NCBI GenBank assembly: GCA_023266215.1
Contig: JAHFRQ010000003.1
Coordinates: 62,001 to 126,000 of the forward strand
DNA: 64,000 bases
Origin: Gammaproteobacteria bacterium
Lineage (GTDB): Bacteria > Pseudomonadota > Gammaproteobacteria > Coxiellales > Coxiellaceae
Direction: 5' to 3'
Made by a program: the position numbers and the translations under genes. Position 1 is the stretch's first letter; the number at the start of each line of letters is the position of its first letter. A model generated the notes under the pieces. That model ran no database searches and was not told the DNA's origin. It worked only from the letters and a program-made list of their open reading frames with translations. This document shows positions 50,113 to 58,624 of the stretch, piece after piece.

Positions 50113-51138
50113 CTAATGCATATAAAAACTATTTTGAATAATAAGTTCTGCAATTTGAATGGCATTTAAAGCTGCACCCTTTCGAACATTGTCTGATACA
50201 ACCCACATATTTAAGCCATTTTTATGGGAAATATCTTTTCGAATGCGTCCGATAAAAACACCGTCATGATTGGCAGCGTGAGTGACTGCGGTTGGATAAT
50301 CTTCGTCATCTTCAATAACAATTACGCCAGGCGCTTTGGATAATATTTTTTTTATTTCAGCAAGACTGGGGGATTCTTCCATTTCCAAATGCACTGCTTC
50401 AGAATGACCGTAAAAAACAGGGACGCGCACAGCAGTTGGATTCACTAAGATATTTTGATCATCTAATATTTTTTGTGTTTCCCAAACCAATTTCATTTCT
50501 TCGCGCGTGTAGCCATTATCTTCAAATTGATCAATGTGCGGCAAGACATTAAATGCAATGGGCTTTGGAAAAACACTCAGCTCAATATCTTGACCGCTCA
50601 GCAATGCGATAGTTTCTTTTGCCAATGCGCCGATGGCTTCTTTTCCAGCGCCAGAAACAGATTGATAAGTTGCAATATTAATTCGCTTGATACCAAACTG
50701 ATCATAAATAGGTTTAATAGCGGTGACTAATTGAATAGTTGAGCAATTAGGATTAGCAATAATATTTTTTTCACGAAAGTTTTTTAAAGCCTGCGGATTG
50801 ACTTCAGGTACTACCAAAGGAATTGTTGGGTCATATCGAAAAGCGGAGCTGTTATCAATCACTGTGCACCCTGCTTCTGCTGCAATAGGCGCGTACTGCA
50901 AAGAAATAGTATTGCCAGCAGAAAAAAAAGCAAATTGCGCTTTTGAGAAATCAAAGTCAGCGACATCTTCTACAGTAATCTCTTTATCTTTAAATAACAC
51001 GGCTTCGCCCGCTGAGCGTTCACTTGCCAACGCATATATTTCACCAATCGGAAAATCACGCTCTGCCAATAAATTTAAAAATGCCTCGCCCACCAAACCA
51101 GTTGCGCCGACAATAGCGATATCGTAAGTTGTTCTCAT
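50113..51138 (-). CDS. asd: Aspartate-semialdehyde dehydrogenase
   Basis: A 341-residue enzyme, second step of lysine, threonine and diaminopimelate synthesis. NADP motif IAIVGATGLVGEAFL, SAGNTIS, nucleophile Cys in ANPNCSTIQL (Cys132), and SVSGAGKEAIGALAKET. The variant with 340 residues is the type shared with Legionella and Gram-positives. One or two adjacent ATG codons are possible starts (51138 or 51141). lysC is 3.2 kb away, beyond the glucanase and csrA. Confidence 0.93.
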   Translation of the reverse strand: MRTTYDIAIVGATGLVGEAFLNLLAERDFPIGEIYALASERSAGEAVLFKDKEITVEDVADFDFSKAQFAFFSAGNTISLQYAPIAAEAGCTVIDNSSAFRYDPTIPLVVPEVNPQALKNFREKNIIANPNCSTIQLVTAIKPIYDQFGIKRINIATYQSVSGAGKEAIGALAKETIALLSGQDIELSVFPKPIAFNVLPHIDQFEDNGYTREEMKLVWETQKILDDQNILVNPTAVRVPVFYGHSEAVHLEMEESPSLAEIKKILSKAPGVIVIEDDEDYPTAVTHAANHDGVFIGRIRKDISHKNGLNMWVVSDNVRKGAALNAIQIAELIIQNSFYMH

Positions 51139-51202
51139 CATGAATAATGCCTCTGATATGATTCAAGTCAAGATGCGTGAGTTATTGCATCATAAAAATT
51201 AA

Positions 51203-53650
51203 TTACGGGCAAACTGGAATGCCAAAAGACACATTATTGCCATCGTTGGAATTCCATGTGATAGCACTGCAATTTGCTGGATTATTGACAGAGGGTGTAA
51301 ATGTTGATCCTGAATAAGTGGCGGCACAAGTAATGGTACCTGAACCGCCGCCAGAGCAATTGGTTTGAATTGTCAGTGTATCGCCATTATTAACTTGAAT
51401 TGTGCTTTGTGCTGGGCCTGAGAAATTAACGCTAATTTCTGCAGTAGAGGCCGTGCCGACCGCATTTACTCCAGGCCAAAGCGTAGTGCTCGAGGAGCCG
51501 AATGTAACAGGTAAAGAAATATTTTGTGGCGCTGTTATTGAGCTCCAATTAATTCCCGTGCAGCCAGGCGGAGATGAGATCGATGTCCATGTTCCGCCTC
51601 GATGTGCATTTACTCCTGTTGTGTTTACTGTAGCAACACTGCTAATGCAATTGATTGCGCTGGGATCTTGTTGCGCAGGGTTTTTATTTGTAATGGTTAC
51701 CTGATCTCCAACTTGCAATGTCAATGTTGGCCAGGGTGTTATGGCTTCCACCGCAGCAGACCCGCGATTATTAATGGTTGGAACGGACACGGTAAACTTT
51801 TGATCTCCCCGCTGCACTTGAATCCAAAACGGAGGCTGAACAGCTGCGCCGCTAAATGTAAATAAACTCTGCGCTGTGCTGCAGGCAGGTGTGCCACTAT
51901 AATTTGTATTTGGCAATAATTTCGTTGATTTCGGATCTTTTGCACCAGATACATTGCACTCATCAGTAAAGACACCGTAATGATTTTCAGAAGTCATTTG
52001 CTGATTAGATAAATCCTTTGTTGGTGTATTAAATGCCATAAATGCTAGCAGCGGAATATTATACTGTTTTGCAAAAGCATACAGCGCAGGATAATAAATT
52101 TCGGCATTCGCTAAACTACCGGTAGCATTATTTAATCCGTCATGAAACAGACCCTGCGTTGCCCATCCAGATTCTGAAATCATGATATTATGACCTGGGT
52201 AAGCATTCTGAATTTGCGTTATATAATATGGCACAGAGTGCACACTAGGCCCGCCTTTTGCTTTTGTCATGCTCATTGCATCGCCTATTTTGACCATCCA
52301 CTGAAATGGATAGACATTAATAGCTAACGCACTGGCTGAGGGTAACGCACTGACAATAGATTGCAATGCGGTGCAAGTTTGTGTGTTTTGAGGTGCTGCA
52401 CAAGCCATCCAGACATCCGCTTGTAATGAAATCGTGGTTGGAATAGTTAAATTATTTGTTTTTAAAATATTCTGAACTTTGGTAATGCTGCCTACGATAT
52501 CGCTTGCATTACTTACAAATGGATCGGTGGACGTATAGAGGACTTCGTTACCTATAATAATCAGCGGCACGATCGCTTGAAAATTCTTGACGCCCACAAT
52601 ATTGATGACGTTTTGTAATTGGGTTAACGCTTGTGTTTCTACATCTTGATATGTTGTGTTGGTCAAACTAACGCAGTTGTCACCGTTGCTTGGATTGCTT
52701 TCGCACAAAGCAACTTGATACACGATATTCATATTTAATTTTTTAGCAGCTTTAATGGCTGCAATCCATGTTTTTGCAGGTTCGCCATACATTCTGATGG
52801 TACTGAATCCAGCAGATTGAAGTTGCTGCATTTCAAAATAAACATTTGACTCATCTTCGTCGTTACGAGGATCGTCATTTGGAAAATGAGCAGGCGCATA
52901 ATCTACACCAAGCCCTTTGAAAATGGACGTACCTTGTTGCGGACCCGCTGGAATAGGCGGCACAAAACCAGCTGGACAAGTCACAGCCGCAAACGAGGAT
53001 TCGTAGCTTAGTGAAAATGCGGTGCCACTCGCGCTACCGCAACCCGATGGTGACACAGTTCCGCTTAATGTGTTGTTCTGGATTGGTGCGGCACATGAAT
53101 AGCATTGCGAATTGGATTGATAATACGCGATAACAGATTCTGAATTACTGCAAGGAACTGATACAGCGGGACTGGTTGCAGAAGCAATAGATTGGTTTGC
53201 ATTAGTGGAACCGCAGTACATTTGAATCGGAAAATTAAGACCGGTAATTGAACCTGGCGCGACAGTTATATTAACTGATCCCCCGCCACCAGTAATAGCG
53301 GGGCCCGTAAAAGTAGAAGTGGGACTTAAATTCACTGTTGTCGCGTTGACTGCGACAGCACAGCCTGCGGGGATTGTTGCTTTAGTGCTGAGATTTACAA
53401 TACAAGAACCGCTTGAAACATTAAATCCCAAAAAATCTTGGCTGCATGGAACGGAAGTTGCTTGATCAGCAACAATGCTGGTCCCTTGTAATTGTGTCAG
53501 CGTTGTTTGCGATGCGCCGCAAAAAACCTGCGAAACAGGAAGAGATTGCCCAGAAGCACCGGATGGCGTGACTGACACATTCGCATAAATTCCGCCAGAG
53601 AATAACAAAAAAATTGTTGAAATGCAGATCAAATTAAATTTTTTCATCAT
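51203..53650 (-). CDS. Secreted glycoside hydrolase family 17-like beta-1,3-glucanase
   Basis: An 815-residue exported protein with signal peptide (MMKKFNLICISTIFLLFSGGIYA). Residues about 25-235 contain two related Cys-containing modules (VFCGASQTTL...VPCSQ; MYCGSTNANQ...VPCSNS). The central 245-590 region is a TIM-barrel GH17 domain: KGLGVDYAPAHFPNDDPRN, IRMYG, acid/base Glu369 in IIGNEVLY and nucleophile Glu493 in ISESGWATQG. The C-terminal 200 residues form two beta-rich modules resembling chitin/carbohydrate-binding repeats. It should cut beta-1,3-glucans of fungi, algae or protists. Start set by GGAG and the signal peptide. It lies 23 nt after the csrA-linked small gene. Confidence 0.75.
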   Translation of the reverse strand: MMKKFNLICISTIFLLFSGGIYANVSVTPSGASGQSLPVSQVFCGASQTTLTQLQGTSIVADQATSVPCSQDFLGFNVSSGSCIVNLSTKATIPAGCAVAVNATTVNLSPTSTFTGPAITGGGGSVNITVAPGSITGLNFPIQMYCGSTNANQSIASATSPAVSVPCSNSESVIAYYQSNSQCYSCAAPIQNNTLSGTVSPSGCGSASGTAFSLSYESSFAAVTCPAGFVPPIPAGPQQGTSIFKGLGVDYAPAHFPNDDPRNDEDESNVYFEMQQLQSAGFSTIRMYGEPAKTWIAAIKAAKKLNMNIVYQVALCESNPSNGDNCVSLTNTTYQDVETQALTQLQNVINIVGVKNFQAIVPLIIIGNEVLYTSTDPFVSNASDIVGSITKVQNILKTNNLTIPTTISLQADVWMACAAPQNTQTCTALQSIVSALPSASALAINVYPFQWMVKIGDAMSMTKAKGGPSVHSVPYYITQIQNAYPGHNIMISESGWATQGLFHDGLNNATGSLANAEIYYPALYAFAKQYNIPLLAFMAFNTPTKDLSNQQMTSENHYGVFTDECNVSGAKDPKSTKLLPNTNYSGTPACSTAQSLFTFSGAAVQPPFWIQVQRGDQKFTVSVPTINNRGSAAVEAITPWPTLTLQVGDQVTITNKNPAQQDPSAINCISSVATVNTTGVNAHRGGTWTSISSPPGCTGINWSSITAPQNISLPVTFGSSSTTLWPGVNAVGTASTAEISVNFSGPAQSTIQVNNGDTLTIQTNCSGGGSGTITCAATYSGSTFTPSVNNPANCSAITWNSNDGNNVSFGIPVCP

Positions 53651-53673
53651 TCCAACTCCTCGAATTATATTAA

Positions 53674-53958
53674 CTAATCTGCCATCCACTTATTCAAAAC
53701 TTCAATAATTTTTTCAGCTTGGTCTTTGCTGGAAATAACGAATTTGGATCTCAAAACATATTCGCCGTTGCGTTTTTGATAGCGTCGAATGGAATATTTA
53801 TCAGGGCCGTAGACTTCTTTTCTGCGATCCCAATCTTGCTGGCGAAACATGATGGTTGACCATGCGCCTTTGGTTAAGATTACTTTATCTAATTCTTTGA
53901 CTGTTTCAACACCTTCGTCTGTGTAAGAAACCGTTAATTCATCGACTGTTGAAACCAT
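53674..53958 (-). CDS. Conserved hypothetical protein next to csrA
   Basis: A 94-residue acidic-basic protein, MVSTVDELTVSYTDEGVETV then KELDKVILTKGAWSTIMFRQ, ending in a helix (SKDQAEKIIEVLNKWM). I recall similar short proteins in other proteobacteria but no function. AGGGAAGG before the ATG at 53958 sets the start. It has no signal peptide or membrane segment. It may be in one transcript with csrA, 78 nt upstream. Confidence 0.7.
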   Translation of the reverse strand: MVSTVDELTVSYTDEGVETVKELDKVILTKGAWSTIMFRQQDWDRRKEVYGPDKYSIRRYQKRNGEYVLRSKFVISSKDQAEKIIEVLNKWMAD

Positions 53959-54036
53959 AACTGCCTTCCCTTTGAAAAAAAATAAAAATAATATCCAGCA
54001 CACTATAAAAGATTTGGTGAAAAAAGCAATGCAAAA

Positions 54037-54225
54037 TCACTCTGGATCCCGCGAGTCTTCTTTTTCGTGCTGAATGCGTTCGTAAATTTCTTCGCGGTGC
54101 ACCGAGACATCCTTTGGAGCTTCAATGCCAATACGTACTTGATAGCCTTTTACACCAAGCACGGTAATTTTGACATCATCACCAATGATGATCGACTCAG
54201 AGACGCGTCGTGTCAGTATTAACAT
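54037..54225 (-). CDS. csrA: Carbon storage regulator CsrA
   Basis: A 62-residue RNA-binding protein; [20 protein letters not shown] and [16 protein letters not shown] contain the RNA-contacting Leu4 and Arg44 positions. It binds GGA sites in mRNA leaders and in Legionella controls the switch between replicative and transmissive phases. Strong AGGAG before the ATG. Follows lysC by 109 nt as in many gammaproteobacteria. Confidence 0.97.
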   Translation of the reverse strand: MLILTRRVSESIIIGDDVKITVLGVKGYQVRIGIEAPKDVSVHREEIYERIQHEKEDSRDPE

Positions 54226-54334
54226 TGCCCTCTCCTTTTTTCCCTTGTAGACACAATAGACACAAGGTAAGTGTAGTATAAATCCAAGGGATTACAGAAA
54301 TGTTTTAACTGATTGAAATATAATGATTTATTGT

Positions 54335-55546
54335 TTATCCCAAATCAAATGCTTGATGCAATAGCCTTGCACCCGCTTCCATGTGCTTTTCGTCAATCAC
54401 CGTTGAAATTTTGGCTTCAGATGAAGTGATCAGATAAATTTGAATGCCTTCTGAATTGAGCGTTTGAAATATTTTAGATGAAAACCCCGCGTGCGATTCC
54501 ATTCCTAATCCAACCAATGACAATTTCGCTACGTTTTGATCGCAAACGACTTCGCGCGCAGAAATTACTTTTGAAATTTCATTGGTAAAGTTAAGCGCGG
54601 CAGGATAATCATCTAAATGCACAGTGAAACTAAAATCAATTGTTTCATCTTGTGCTGAAAAATTCTGCATCGTCATATCCACATCAAAATTAACAGATTG
54701 CATCGCGGTTAAAATATGATTTACTGTTTGTGTTTTTTTAGGAATACCCAAAATAGATAATTTCGCTTGACGTTTGTCAAAAGCAACGCCAGAAACCCAT
54801 GGCTTTTTCATGCCTTCTTGACCTGAAATTAAAGTACCTCTGCCTAATTTAAAGCTGGATAATACACGAATAGGCACCCTTTTTGATCTTGCGAATTCGA
54901 CCGCTTGCCGTTGTAGTACTTTTGCACCCAAGCTGGCTAACGCTAGCATTTCTACATAAGTAATTTTTTCGAGCAGTCTTGCGTCTGAAACAATCCGAGG
55001 ATCAGACGTGTAAACACCTTCAACATCGGTATAGATTTCGCATTCATCCGCTTTTAAAGCCGCTGCAATGGCCACTGCGGTTAAATCAGAACCGCCACGC
55101 GCCAACGTTGTCACTTCACCAATCTCGTTGACCCCTTGAAAGCCTGTCACAACCGGAATGACCCCCTTTTTTAACAAAGCTTTTAATTTATCGCCCGTAA
55201 TTTCATGAATTTCTGCGCGTTGATGTGCGCCAATAGTTTTGATTTCCGCTTGCTGTCCCGTTAAAGAACAAGCTAAAAACCCTTGTTTTTGCAGCATTAA
55301 TGCAAGCAATGCCGCAGAAACACACTCACCCGTTGAAACCAGCGCATCGTATTCGCGCGAATCAGGAATAGGGGTAATCTGCTGAGATAAGGCGATTAAT
55401 CGATCTGTTTCGCCATTCATAGCAGAAACAACGACTACGATATCTTTTCCTGCGCTTTTTGCTTTGCCGATAATATCGGCAACGGCTTGTATACGCTCTA
55501 TTGTGCCAACCGAAGTTCCACCGAATTTTTGAACAATCAAAGACAT
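54335..55546 (-). CDS. lysC: Aspartate kinase (lysine-sensitive type)
   Basis: A 403-residue aspartokinase: VQKFGGTSVGTIERIQAVAD at the start, VVVSAMNGETDRLI, TLARGGSDLTAVAIAAAL and YTDVEGVYTSDPRI in the kinase domain; two ACT domains follow (about 265-335 and 340-400, with VGLGMESHAGFSSKIFQTL). It makes aspartyl phosphate. No lysine riboswitch or leader peptide is seen upstream. Confidence 0.94.
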   Translation of the reverse strand: MSLIVQKFGGTSVGTIERIQAVADIIGKAKSAGKDIVVVVSAMNGETDRLIALSQQITPIPDSREYDALVSTGECVSAALLALMLQKQGFLACSLTGQQAEIKTIGAHQRAEIHEITGDKLKALLKKGVIPVVTGFQGVNEIGEVTTLARGGSDLTAVAIAAALKADECEIYTDVEGVYTSDPRIVSDARLLEKITYVEMLALASLGAKVLQRQAVEFARSKRVPIRVLSSFKLGRGTLISGQEGMKKPWVSGVAFDKRQAKLSILGIPKKTQTVNHILTAMQSVNFDVDMTMQNFSAQDETIDFSFTVHLDDYPAALNFTNEISKVISAREVVCDQNVAKLSLVGLGMESHAGFSSKIFQTLNSEGIQIYLITSSEAKISTVIDEKHMEAGARLLHQAFDLG

Positions 55547-55650
55547 GGCTCAATCCTTATGGGCTAATACAAATGAAAACAACGTGATTATGCATGATAA
55601 CAAACTTTGATGCAGCATAGATCGCAAACCGATTGAAAAATAAACCAATT

Positions 55651-55708
55651 TTTAATTTGCATTTAATTTGCATATTTTTTGGACAGATTTAGATCTGTCT
55701 CCTATACT
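55651..55708 (+). promoter_or_regulatory. Tandem TTTAATTTGCA repeats, palindrome and promoter before the 225-residue protein
   Basis: TTTAATTTGCA is repeated at 55651-55661 and 55662-55672, an 11-bp-period direct repeat with PmrA-like TTAAT cores. TGGACA (55680-55685) and TATACT (55703-55708) with 17-bp spacing form a promoter. GACAGAT-TTAG-ATCTGTC (55682-55699), a perfect 7-bp-arm palindrome, fills the spacer and suggests a repressor as well. Confidence 0.55.
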
Positions 55709-55763
55709 TTTCGACTAAATCATCGCTTTTTTTTGAAAAAATGACGGAAGTGGAGATAGCACA

Positions 55764-56441
55764 ATGAGAATAGATTATCGCAATAGTATGGATGAGATTA
55801 TCAAAAGTGTTGAAGATGCTATGTACGATTATTTTGAGAATTTTGTGGAGCATTGCGCTTGCCAACTTGAGACACTATTGAAAATAGCAAGTGAGCTTGA
55901 TCAATTTCAAAAAGAGAGTCAGTTTTTTAATCTAAAAATGTATCAACGCGAAATCAAATCAGGTATTGCGTCTTATCAGAAACTAAAAAGCGCATTTCAA
56001 AGAAGGGATCCCTTAATGCGTAATACTGACATCATTGATCAGTTAATTTCTCGCGATAAAATCATGTTGGCCACTGCTTTTTTTAGAGCTGATTTTGATG
56101 TTGATAAGTTAAAAATCAATGTTCGCAATTTTAAAAATCGCGCTAAATTATTTTTATTGGGTGTTGCTGAAATATTGGCTGGAGCAACTGGCATGGTTGC
56201 CAGCGCACTTTTTTTAATGATCAGCGCGCCAACCATCGCAGGTGTTTTTGTTGGCGGGCTTGGAATGGTAGCTTCTGTTTCTGTAGCAGCAAAAGGTGCT
56301 TTCAATATAAAAAATGCCTTGTCTAAAACCAGTGATGCAGAAAAAAAGAAGGAAGCTGAAGTCATTGAAAATGAGCGCAGCCGCATCGAATCACTTAGAA
56401 AGCAACCCTTTAGCTTCACGGACAGCAAGTTATCGCGCTAA
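55764..56441 (+). CDS. Hypothetical protein with C-terminal membrane hairpin, paralogue 1
   Basis: A 225-residue protein, not recognised beyond its paralogue at 57877. Residues 1-120 are charged and helical (coiled-coil-like), followed by NFKNRAKLFLLGVAEILAGA and a second hydrophobic segment (TIAGVFVGGLGMVASVSVAA), then NIKNALSKTSDAEKKKEAEV and a basic tail. The two proteins share the order KLK...LIS-DK...FKNRAKLFL-G...LAG...PT--G--GG...NI--A. The Glu/Lys-rich stretch before a Ser/Thr-rich end resembles E-block secretion signals of Dot/Icm substrates. GGAG before the ATG. It sits within an insertion between alaS and lysC. Confidence 0.6.
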   Translation: MRIDYRNSMDEIIKSVEDAMYDYFENFVEHCACQLETLLKIASELDQFQKESQFFNLKMYQREIKSGIASYQKLKSAFQRRDPLMRNTDIIDQLISRDKIMLATAFFRADFDVDKLKINVRNFKNRAKLFLLGVAEILAGATGMVASALFLMISAPTIAGVFVGGLGMVASVSVAAKGAFNIKNALSKTSDAEKKKEAEVIENERSRIESLRKQPFSFTDSKLSR

Positions 56442-56475
56442 GTTATTATTATTGTCATTGTTGTTATTGTTGTTA

Positions 56476-56504
56476 TTGACAAAATAATCAATGCCCATTA
56501 TCTT
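56476..56504 (+). promoter_or_regulatory. Promoter of the MFS gene between the paralogues
   Basis: TTGACA (56476-56481), 17 bp, TATCTT (56499-56504). A simple TTGTTA-type repeat fills the sequence just before (56443-56480). Confidence 0.55.
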
Positions 56505-56533
56505 CATCTGCCGTTTGTCTTGTAGAGAATTTG

Positions 56534-57724
56534 ATGAGCAATATAAAAAGCAGTGCAATCTATCTCACGGTCGCGCTATTTCTGATTTTCGAAATGGCAG
56601 TACAAGTGTCGCCGAGCGTGATGACATCGCATCTGATGAAAGATTTGGACATCAGCGCATTTAGCTTGGGTTTGATGTCTAGTGTTTATTTTTATACTTA
56701 TACCGCAATGCAAATCCCTTCTGGATTATTGTTTGATCGCTTTAAACCCAAAAATATCATTGCAAGCGCTATTGTCATTTGCTCGCTGGGTGCCATGCTG
56801 TTTGGCACGGCGCATAGCTTTTACTTTGCGTGCTTATTTAGATTATTAATGGGACTGGGTTCTGCATTTGCCTTTGTTTCAGTATTAGTAGTTGCGTCTG
56901 ATTTATTTCATCAAAAATATTTTGCGCTGATCGCGGGGATCACCCAAATGTTAGCAGCGCTTGGCGCCATGTCAGGACAACTACCCGTCAGCATGTTAGT
57001 GGATCATTTGGGTTGGCGTCTAACCATGATTTCACTGGGCATATTTGGGCTGATTTTAGCGGTAATCGTATGGTTTTTATTAAATTACGAAAAAGTAATT
57101 ATTAAAATGTGTCCCCAACATAAATCTGAGCATAAATCATGGTTAAGTAGCATCAAACATGATTTAAAAATTATTCTGCGCAATAAACAAAATTGGTTTG
57201 TTGCAGGTTACGCTTGTTTGCTGTGGGCGCCTATGTCGGGCTTTGCCTCGTTGTGGGGTGTGCCGTTTTTAATTCATACGCATCACTTATCTGCGACACA
57301 AGCTGCTTTTGCTTCTTCTATGATGTGGTTGGGTTTGGCTATTGGAAGTCCTCTGCTCGGCTTTTTTAGCAATGCACTTAAAAATAAAATTATACCGTTG
57401 TGGTTATCGGCTTTAATTGGCGCAGTCGCTTTTTTCTTTGTGATTGAAACACAGGCTTCGTTATTCATTATAACGGCTTGTTTATTTTTATCAGGCGCCG
57501 CTTGTTCGGGACAAGCTTTGAGCTTTGCGGTGGTTACGCAAAATAATATTCCATCTGTGAAATCAACCGCTATCGCTTTTAATAACATGGCCGTGGTGAT
57601 TTCAGGCGCTCTATTTCAGCCTCTGTTAGGTTGGTTAATGCCACATCAAATGGCGATGCCAGTTATTTTTTCAGCCTATCTTACCGGGTTTTTGTTATCT
57701 GTGTTTTTAATCAGTCAAAAATAA
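56534..57724 (+). CDS. MFS transporter, 12 membrane helices
   Basis: A 396-residue carrier similar to the one at 15490 (AVQVSPSVMTSHLMKDLDIS against QVSPSVMTQDWM; GLLFDRFKPKNI against GPLLDRFSPRKL). GLGSAFAFVSVLVVASDLF and the GWRLTMISLGIFG region match family positions. ATG at 56534 is preferred to the TTG before it. It has its own promoter. Flanked by the two paralogous membrane-hairpin genes, it may form part of the same inserted unit. The substrate is unknown. Confidence 0.8.
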   Translation: MSNIKSSAIYLTVALFLIFEMAVQVSPSVMTSHLMKDLDISAFSLGLMSSVYFYTYTAMQIPSGLLFDRFKPKNIIASAIVICSLGAMLFGTAHSFYFACLFRLLMGLGSAFAFVSVLVVASDLFHQKYFALIAGITQMLAALGAMSGQLPVSMLVDHLGWRLTMISLGIFGLILAVIVWFLLNYEKVIIKMCPQHKSEHKSWLSSIKHDLKIILRNKQNWFVAGYACLLWAPMSGFASLWGVPFLIHTHHLSATQAAFASSMMWLGLAIGSPLLGFFSNALKNKIIPLWLSALIGAVAFFFVIETQASLFIITACLFLSGAACSGQALSFAVVTQNNIPSVKSTAIAFNNMAVVISGALFQPLLGWLMPHQMAMPVIFSAYLTGFLLSVFLISQK

Positions 57725-57807
57725 TTATTACCTAATTCTGTAACGCCTTGTAAATTCAATGGTTTTTATATTTTCTCCGGCCCTTCTTCTCAGTTTTGTA
57801 TATTATT

Positions 57808-57836
57808 TGGACAATCCAATCTTAAAAATATATAAT
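57808..57836 (+). promoter_or_regulatory. Promoter of paralogue 2
   Basis: TGGACA (57808-57813), 17 bp, TATAAT (57831-57836). The TTTGGACA -35 region is shared with the promoter of paralogue 1. TTGGA-CAA-TCCAA (57807-57819) is a short inverted repeat over the -35 box. Confidence 0.6.
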
Positions 57837-57876
57837 TGTTCACTTATTAACCAATCCATCGGACGGAAGGTAATTT

Positions 57877-58620
57877 ATGTCAGACGAATTAGAGATACGG
57901 TTTGAGACGATAACCAAAGAACAAATAACGGCTTTTCATGATCACTGCGCACTGCAACTGCAAACACTGCTTAAGATTAAATTAGAGTTAGAAGTGTTGA
58001 TGCAAAATAATCAAGTGTTGAATATCAGGGCTTACTATCAAGAAATAAAAACCACGATCGAACAATATAGCAAACTAAAAAATACTTTGAATACATTAAA
58101 GAATATTAGTTCCAAAACTAATAAAAATTCTGAAAAAATAAACGCAATAAAAGAGCTAATTTCATTAGACAAAAAATCGATCGAGAAAACTTTTTTCAAA
58201 GATCAGCATAAGGCAGAAAATTTGCTAGTGAATGCGCGAGAATTTAAAAATCGCGCAAAGCTTTTCTTGGTCGGAACTGTCAAGCTGCTGGCTGGCATTC
58301 TTGGGATAATCGGCGGGGGTTTATTTGCCACTGCAACATCTCCAACAGCGGTTGGATTTATTGGGGGTGTGAACGCAGTGATATTATCCGCTATTCTGGG
58401 GGCAAGCGGCCTTTCCAATATTCAAGAAGCAATTTTTGAAACTGAAGATCAAAAGAAAAAAAGAGTAGCAGAAACTCAAGATGCCAGAAGGCAGATCAGT
58501 CGGTTAAACGAGCATACCAGCCTCTTTGCCACTTGCGCACGAAATTTAACCCTCACGCCAACTAACAAACCGATATTAAAACCCACTCCCGTTTCGGCTT
58601 TTACTATTAGAATGACGTGA
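57877..58620 (+). CDS. Hypothetical protein with C-terminal membrane hairpin, paralogue 2
   Basis: A 247-residue protein related along its length to the 225-residue product of 55764. Similar stretches are HDHCALQLQTLLKIKLELE against HCACQLETLLKIASELD, REFKNRAKLFLVGTVKLLAG against the same region, and ASGLSNIQEAIFETEDQKKK. Two hydrophobic segments lie at about 130-160 and 165-185. The tail is longer and basic. AAGG six bases before the ATG. Function unknown; an effector or a toxin-like membrane protein is possible. Confidence 0.6.
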   Translation: MSDELEIRFETITKEQITAFHDHCALQLQTLLKIKLELEVLMQNNQVLNIRAYYQEIKTTIEQYSKLKNTLNTLKNISSKTNKNSEKINAIKELISLDKKSIEKTFFKDQHKAENLLVNAREFKNRAKLFLVGTVKLLAGILGIIGGGLFATATSPTAVGFIGGVNAVILSAILGASGLSNIQEAIFETEDQKKKRVAETQDARRQISRLNEHTSLFATCARNLTLTPTNKPILKPTPVSAFTIRMT

Positions 58621-58624
58621 CGAT

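Noticed and set aside
55547-55650. Lysine riboswitch or leader peptide before lysC
   Set aside because: The lysC leader side (minus strand) shows neither a lysine-rich small frame nor recognisable riboswitch core sequences.
57808-57876. PmrA-like box before paralogue 2
   Set aside because: Only isolated TTAA-type sequences occur there, without the 11-bp spaced repeat seen at 7397, 19125 and 55651.
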